Origin: Clostridiales bacterium
GTDB lineage: Bacteria > Bacillota > Clostridia > Lachnospirales > Lachnospiraceae
DNA length: 9,888 bases
Assembly: GCA_029267975.1 (NCBI GenBank)
Contig: JAJUHH010000077.1
Coordinates: 1-9,888, forward strand
Direction: 5' to 3'
The translations under genes were made by a program, and so were the position numbers. Positions 6,747 to 9,888 of the stretch are shown one piece after another. The notes under the pieces were generated by a model. That model was not told where the DNA came from. It was given only the letters and a program-made list of their open reading frames with translations, and ran no database searches. Each line of letters starts with the position of its first letter. The first letter of the stretch is position 1.

Positions 6747-8327
6747 ATGCTAAGCTTTGATTGCAACTGCGAGAATTGGTATGCTGGGGATGAGGAATCA
6801 AAAAAATGGGTTACCCAAATAGAACAGCCGGATTTCAAGGGTGATTTAAAGAAATGCTGGCACCTAAGAGGAAGAGGCTGGAGATGGCGGCACCTTAGAG
6901 CTGATTTTACTGATCTTCAGAAAAAGGAATTTGTGTTTTCTTTCTGGGGGAAGTTTGATTATTATTCCGGGCGGAACAGTAGGTGTTATGTCTGCCTTTA
7001 TCATAATGGGAAGGATCCCATTACCTATGATATCAGTCCCAATAGCCCCTATGCAGTGGCCAGGGCCGGCGCATGGTATCTTTACAAAGTTCCAATCAGG
7101 TTGGCAGAGGACAATAACCTTACACTGGAGCTAGTCTCCTTTGAAGCAAACTTTGCAATCTATGAGGCAGATCCTAAGGATGAGAAGGATCCACAGGTGA
7201 CCTGGCTGCAGGAAGAGGATAAGGGCACATCCTATGATATCAATGAGGAGCTGCCTTATGGTGAGTTTACCTGCCTTGAACAGCGAATAGTGAAGTATTA
7301 CTGGGATCTACTGGCTCCCTATCACCCCAGCAAGGAGATACCGGAGGCGGCTCAGTTAGAGTACTATGAATTTGTAAAGGGATTATATCATAAACTATTT
7401 TCAAAACCGGAAGAGTTTTTCTCCAGGTTGAATACGGATGATGCATTCCCCAACAGGTTCAATTGCAACGAATATGGCAAGCCTGAACTGAAGCCCCTAA
7501 TGAAGAAGGCCAGAATTAAGCTGGAAGACTTGTTTCAGCTGCTTTATACCCTTGGATCAACGGGGGAAGAAGTGGAAGAAGGTCTTCTTATTAGCTTCTC
7601 TTTAAGCAAAAAGCAAAGGACAATGCTTGCATATATGGACCTGGACCTTACTGATGGAATGCTGAGACATAAGACCTATCCCAAGTTACAGCAGGCACTC
7701 AGGTATCTGGCAGGAAAAGAGAAGCAGCCCTTAAGTTCCTTGCTGTTTTGTTGGTTTGATCCTGGCTACCCATACCTTGAGAAAACCCATGAAAAATTTT
7801 ATGACAGGGAGCAGTATCAGAGATTAATCGATTGGTTCAATGAGAATGGTTACCGTAACAGTATCGGCAGCAATACCGGTTTCGGGACAACCTTAACCCT
7901 GGATTATACCAAAAGCATTAGTAAGAAGGAAGAGCCGGTAGGGTATGCCCTTTTTGGAGATAAATATCATTATGGCTTTACCTTTGAATATCGTCCGGAC
8001 CCCAGAGTGATGCAGCACTGCGAAATCCGTATCATTCAGTTTTTTGATATGCTAAGACGTTTTAATGATCTATCTCCGAATACCCAGAAGCTGCTCCGGC
8101 GCCGTACGAAGATTTGCGATTCTTGCAGGTACTGTATCCAAACCGATAAGACAGGAACGCGCCCTATGGCTGCGGTGAAGATTGCCGATGGTACAGCCAG
8201 ATGTCCCTATTATCCCGGATTTAGTTTTACTTATGAATGCCTGACCAAGAAAGATGTTGATGATATTCTGGCTTTTTTGACCGACCTGGAGCAGGTGGTC
8301 ATCAAAAAAGTTATGAAAGGACTTTGA
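6747..8327 (+). CDS. Uncharacterised 526-residue protein with C-terminal Cys cluster
   Basis: I do not recognise a named family. Residues about 1-145 are rich in aromatics and beta-prone (NCENWYAGDEESKKWV, FVFSFWGKFDYYSGRNSRC, YLYKVPIRLAEDNNLTLELV) and look like a beta-sandwich, perhaps a carbohydrate-binding type. The middle, about 165-440, is mixed helix and strand without catalytic motifs I can name. The C-terminus (about 455-526) carries C457-x2-C460-x2-C463, then C486 (in RCPYYPGF) and C498, with QTDKTGTRP between, followed by an amphipathic helix (DVDDILAFLTDLEQVV). This looks like a small metal-binding (zinc-ribbon or Fe-S-like) domain. No signal peptide or membrane segment is visible. 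The gene is monocistronic, with its own promoter (6644-6671), a strong ribosome binding site and a terminator (8462-8507). It is certainly coding; function is unknown. Confidence 0.9.
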   Translation: MLSFDCNCENWYAGDEESKKWVTQIEQPDFKGDLKKCWHLRGRGWRWRHLRADFTDLQKKEFVFSFWGKFDYYSGRNSRCYVCLYHNGKDPITYDISPNSPYAVARAGAWYLYKVPIRLAEDNNLTLELVSFEANFAIYEADPKDEKDPQVTWLQEEDKGTSYDINEELPYGEFTCLEQRIVKYYWDLLAPYHPSKEIPEAAQLEYYEFVKGLYHKLFSKPEEFFSRLNTDDAFPNRFNCNEYGKPELKPLMKKARIKLEDLFQLLYTLGSTGEEVEEGLLISFSLSKKQRTMLAYMDLDLTDGMLRHKTYPKLQQALRYLAGKEKQPLSSLLFCWFDPGYPYLEKTHEKFYDREQYQRLIDWFNENGYRNSIGSNTGFGTTLTLDYTKSISKKEEPVGYALFGDKYHYGFTFEYRPDPRVMQHCEIRIIQFFDMLRRFNDLSPNTQKLLRRRTKICDSCRYCIQTDKTGTRPMAAVKIADGTARCPYYPGFSFTYECLTKKDVDDILAFLTDLEQVVIKKVMKGL

Positions 8328-8678
8328 AAATAGTTAAAGCGCAACCATGCTAGCTATACAAAGGAGAAAGCGAAAAAGTACATTATGGAGAGAAAATACT
8401 AGCTTTAGATTGATTTTACTTGTGACTCCTTACAGTTCATTATTACAGATGAATTAAAAGTAAACAGATCCTTTTCTGATCACTATTGGAAACAGGATCT
8501 GTTTTTTGTCTTGCCCTTCTTTAGTCAGACTGAATTGTAAATATTTCTTTGATTTTATAAGAAAATGGCATACGAACGCAAGGCTGAACAAGCTATACGA
8601 TAATCAGTACTTTCCAAGTTTGTTAAATAAATGTTTGTGTTTTTTTGTAATAAACTTCATAAATCTTAAAATTTCTTG
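8328..8678. other. Intergenic stretch without a recognisable gene
   Basis: Apart from the terminator at 8462-8507, this region has no open frame of useful length on either strand. An AAAGGAG at 8359-8365 resembles a ribosome binding site but is not followed by a start codon at usable distance, and the nearest ATG opens only a six-codon frame. No tRNA or riboswitch pattern was seen. The DNA becomes strongly AT-rich from about 8520 toward the tetR promoter. Confidence 0.6.
8462..8507 (+). terminator. Rho-independent terminator
   Basis: AAACAGATCC (8462-8471) pairs perfectly with GGATCTGTTT (8495-8504), a 10-bp stem with a 23-nt loop that can pair further internally, followed by a T-tract (8502-8507). 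It lies 135 bp after the stop of the 526-residue protein gene and fits as its terminator. Confidence 0.8.
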
Positions 8679-8706
8679 TTGACACTTTAAAAAATAACAT
8701 TATAAT
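8679..8706 (+). promoter_or_regulatory. Near-consensus promoter of the tetR gene
   Basis: TTGACA (8679-8684) and TATAAT (8701-8706) are both perfect and are separated by 16 bp. Transcription should begin near 8713, about 27 nt before the tetR ATG. A promoter this strong normally needs repression, which fits autoregulation by the product. Confidence 0.85.
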
Positions 8707-8708
8707 GT
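8697..8708. promoter_or_regulatory. 12-bp palindrome over the tetR -10 box, candidate operator
   Basis: ACATTATAATGT is a perfect palindrome that contains the whole -10 hexamer. TetR-family repressors commonly bind palindromes overlapping their own promoter, so this is a reasonable autoregulatory site. The core is AT-rich and contains TATAAT, which makes a chance palindrome more likely. Confidence 0.4.
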
Positions 8709-8739
8709 AAGTGAGTGATTACTACGGTAGGTGATAAAT

Positions 8740-9321
8740 ATGAAAAGCATACTCCATCGAAAAGATAAATTAATCATAACAACTCTGGATGTAATTGATG
8801 AGATTGGAATTATGAACCTGTCTACCAGGGAGATTGCAGCCAGGGAAGGTGTATCGGAAGCCACACTATTTCGACATTATAAGAACAAAAATGATCTGTT
8901 AATGTCAGTGCTTGAATATTTTACCCAGTTTGACAATGACCTTTATCAAACGACATTGTTGAAAAACCTAAGTCCTTTAGATTCCATTAAGTTCTTAATC
9001 AACACCCTGGCTGAATTCTATGAGAACTATCCTGCCATTACAGTGCTTACTCAGCTCACGGATACCCTAAGGTATGAGCCTGAACTGGAGGACAAGGTAA
9101 GATCTATTATATCCTTAAGATCACAATTTCTTGAAAAAATGATAGAGGAAGCAAAAAAACGCAACGAGATTAAAAATGACATAGATACAGAGAATATAGC
9201 TGATATTATATCAGGAGCTTTTAGAGAGATCTGCTTAAAATGGAGATTGAACAGGGACTTTTCTCTGAAAGAAAGAATAACCTCCTCACTTGACGCTATC
9301 TTAATTTCATTCGGTCTATAG
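8740..9321 (+). CDS. TetR/AcrR family transcriptional regulator
   Basis: A 193-residue one-component repressor of normal family length. The N-terminal DNA-binding domain (residues about 8-55) shows the helix-turn-helix STREIAAREGVSEATLFRHY (28-47) followed by KNKNDLL, the classic TetR_N signature. Residues about 60-193 are all helical and would bind an unknown ligand and dimerise. GTG 8731 is in frame, but ATG 8740 is preferred because the TAGGTGAT (8728-8735) that overlaps that GTG matches the 3' end of 16S rRNA. No transporter or enzyme gene is adjacent to suggest the target or ligand; the next gene, cheY-like, is 130 bp downstream. It is probably autoregulated through the palindrome at 8697-8708. 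The gene's last two codons (CTA TAG) fall inside the first unit of the palindrome array at 9315-9378. Confidence 0.93.
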   Translation: MKSILHRKDKLIITTLDVIDEIGIMNLSTREIAAREGVSEATLFRHYKNKNDLLMSVLEYFTQFDNDLYQTTLLKNLSPLDSIKFLINTLAEFYENYPAITVLTQLTDTLRYEPELEDKVRSIISLRSQFLEKMIEEAKKRNEIKNDIDTENIADIISGAFREICLKWRLNRDFSLKERITSSLDAILISFGL

Positions 9322-9378
9322 TATAGGCTTGCTTATATTATAGAACACCTATATTATAGGCCCCTCCTATAATATAGG
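9315..9378. repeat. Four tandem 13-bp palindromes (CCTATAWTATAGG) between tetR and cheY
   Basis: Four units follow one another: TCTATAGTATAGG (9315-9327), CTTATATTATAGA (9332-9344), CCTATATTATAGG (9348-9360) and CCTATAATATAGG (9366-9378). Each is a 6-1-6 palindrome or nearly so; units 3 and 4 are perfect, and units 1 and 2 differ from the consensus at one to two outer positions. Start-to-start spacing is 17, 16 and 18 bp. Units 3 and 4 together, with one flanking base each side, also form a 14-bp stem with a CCCCT loop (9347-9379). No U-tract follows, so it is a poor terminator. An operator array for the downstream gene, or a bound-protein cluster, is the leading inference. Confidence 0.75.
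9329..9357 (+). promoter_or_regulatory. Possible promoter for the cheY-like gene, inside the palindrome array
   Basis: TTGCTT (9329-9334) and TATTAT (9352-9357) are 17 bp apart and are the best-spaced pair between tetR and the cheY-like gene. The -10 lies within palindrome unit 3 and unit 2 fills the spacer, so a protein bound to the array would block it. Other TATA-rich hexamers are nearby, so the assignment is tentative. Confidence 0.3.
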
Positions 9379-9392
9379 TTCTCCCCCTCTAA

Positions 9393-9427
9393 TTGAATCA
9401 TGAAGTATTTTATACTTCATGATTCAA
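9393..9427 (+). promoter_or_regulatory. Perfect 16-bp inverted repeat in the cheY leader
   Basis: TTGAATCATGAAGTAT (9393-9408) and ATACTTCATGATTCAA (9412-9427) are exact reverse complements around three T residues. In RNA this gives a stem of about 14-16 bp. It ends 11 nt before the AAAGGTGAT ribosome binding site (9439-9447) and is followed by A residues, so it is not a standard terminator on the plus strand; on the minus strand the T-run precedes the hairpin. It could shape translation or stability of the cheY message, or be a protein site. Confidence 0.65.
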
Positions 9428-9451
9428 AAAACGAAAGAAAAGGTGATAGAT

Positions 9452-9805
9452 TTGAAGAAAATACTGATTTGTGACGACGCTGCCTTCATGAGGTTCCAGA
9501 TTAAATCCATGATCATGAAGCATGGATATGAAGTGGTCGGAGAAGCGGAAGATGGTATAGAAGCTGTAAAAAAATATACCGAGCTGAAACCGGATATCGT
9601 AACCATGGATATTACGATGCCGAATATGACAGGAATTGAAGCATTGAAGCAAATTTTAAAAATCGATCCAAGTGCTAAGGTGATTATGCTGTCAGCAATG
9701 GGTCAGGAACCAATGGTAAAGGAAGCAATTCTATCGGGAGCGAAAAACTTCATTGTAAAGCCCTTTACAGAGTCTGATCTTCTCAAGGTTATTTCTCAGA
9801 CATAG
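9452..9805 (+). CDS. cheY: CheY-like single-domain response regulator
   Basis: A 117-residue receiver domain with no output domain. It has the acidic pair Asp8-Asp9 in ILICDDAAFMR, the phosphorylated Asp53 in TMDITMPNMTG, Ser81 in IMLSAMGQ and Lys103 in FIVKPF, so all phosphorylation residues are present. The DDAAFMR and SAMGQ..MV..AI..GAK.FIVKPF blocks resemble B. subtilis CheY closely, suggesting a flagellar-motor or related signalling role. The start is TTG 9452 because AAAGGTGAT (9439-9447) precedes it at proper distance and the domain begins there; the frame could extend to ATG 9419, but that lies inside the hairpin. No kinase, cheA or flagellar gene is visible in the window, so the partner is unknown. 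'Orphan' status holds only for this window. Confidence 0.85.
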   Translation: MKKILICDDAAFMRFQIKSMIMKHGYEVVGEAEDGIEAVKKYTELKPDIVTMDITMPNMTGIEALKQILKIDPSAKVIMLSAMGQEPMVKEAILSGAKNFIVKPFTESDLLKVISQT

Positions 9806-9816
9806 CATGTTCTAAT

Positions 9817-9837
9817 GACTTTTATAGTCGGTTTTTT
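9817..9837 (+). terminator. Weak terminator-like hairpin after cheY
   Basis: GACT (9817-9820) can pair with AGTC (9826-9829) around TTTAT, followed by GG and six T (9832-9837). It lies 12 bp after the cheY stop and has a U-tract, but the stem is only 4 bp. Confidence 0.35.
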
Positions 9838-9844
9838 CTATGTA

Positions 9845-9864
9845 ATGTATGTTAAATAATACAT
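9845..9864. repeat. Short inverted repeat before the last gene start
   Basis: ATGTAT (9845-9850) and ATACAT (9859-9864) are reverse complements around an 8-bp AT-rich centre, just upstream of the ribosome binding site at 9872. It could be an operator; arms this short and AT-rich are often chance. Confidence 0.3.
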
Positions 9865-9883
9865 AAGTTATGGAGGCGAATAA

Positions 9884-9888
9884 TTGCC
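9884..9888 (+). CDS. Start of a further gene (truncated by window end)
   Basis: A strong GGAGG (9872-9876) is followed after 7 nt by TTG (9884-9886), the same spacing as the confirmed genes here. The remaining bases give only one codon start, so no product can be named. It may be expressed with or after cheY. Confidence rests on the ribosome binding site alone. Confidence 0.45.

Noticed and set aside
6545..6838. Minus-strand 97-residue open frame
   Set aside because: It overlaps the promoter, ribosome binding site and start of the 526-residue protein gene and lacks its own ribosome binding site.
9347..9379. 14-bp hairpin as a rho-independent terminator of tetR
   Set aside because: The stem is perfect but it is followed by TTCTCCCCCTCT rather than a U-tract, and the same sequence is better explained as two units of a four-unit palindrome array.
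9410..9652. Minus-strand open frames opposite the cheY-like gene
   Set aside because: They are shadows of the conserved receiver domain, with no start signals.

Overview
The window looks like a chromosomal segment of a low-GC Gram-positive anaerobe, most likely a clostridium of the Lachnospiraceae type. This is inferred from AT-rich intergenic DNA, strong AGGAGG / AAGGTGAT ribosome binding sites, several TTG starts, sigma-A-like promoters, U-tract terminators, a B. subtilis-like CheY, and a cytoplasmic GH2 glycosidase. No 16S, tRNA or other taxonomic marker is present, so the assignment is not firm.

Layout, left to right. (1) The 3' end of an unidentified heptad-rich protein (2-157, +). (2) A 919-residue glycoside hydrolase family 2 enzyme (210-2969, +) with an unusual run of six pentapeptide repeats in its C-terminal part. 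(3) Convergent to it, 25 bp away, chorismate synthase aroC (2995-4107, -), preceded by a LURP-one/YxjI-like gene (4145-4618, -); the two probably form an operon from a promoter near 4653-4681. (4) A roughly 500-bp stretch (4619-5116) holding that promoter, a possible decayed coding remnant, and a promoter for the next gene. (5) A histidine phosphatase (5117-5845, +) and a membrane-anchored DUF2726 protein (5919-6350, +), then a clear terminator at 6466-6500. (6) A monocistronic, well-insulated gene for an unrecognised 526-residue protein with a C-terminal Cys cluster (6747-8327, +), with its own promoter and terminator. (7) A TetR-family regulator (8740-9321, +) behind a near-consensus promoter with a palindrome over the -10 box. 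(8) A CheY-type single-domain response regulator (9452-9805, +) whose upstream region is unusually structured. (9) The ribosome binding site and first bases of one more gene at the right edge.

The genes do not form one pathway: one carbohydrate enzyme, one shikimate-pathway enzyme, one phosphatase, one signalling protein, one repressor and several uncharacterised proteins. I see no defence island, mobile element, CRISPR array, phage genes or toxin-antitoxin pair. The most notable non-coding structure is the tetR-cheY gap. It holds four tandem copies of a 13-bp palindrome (consensus CCTATAWTATAGG) about 17 bp apart, starting inside the tetR stop codon region, followed by a perfect 16-bp inverted repeat just before the cheY ribosome binding site. 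I found no convincing evidence of a new multi-gene system; the best leads are this repeat array and the 526-residue protein.
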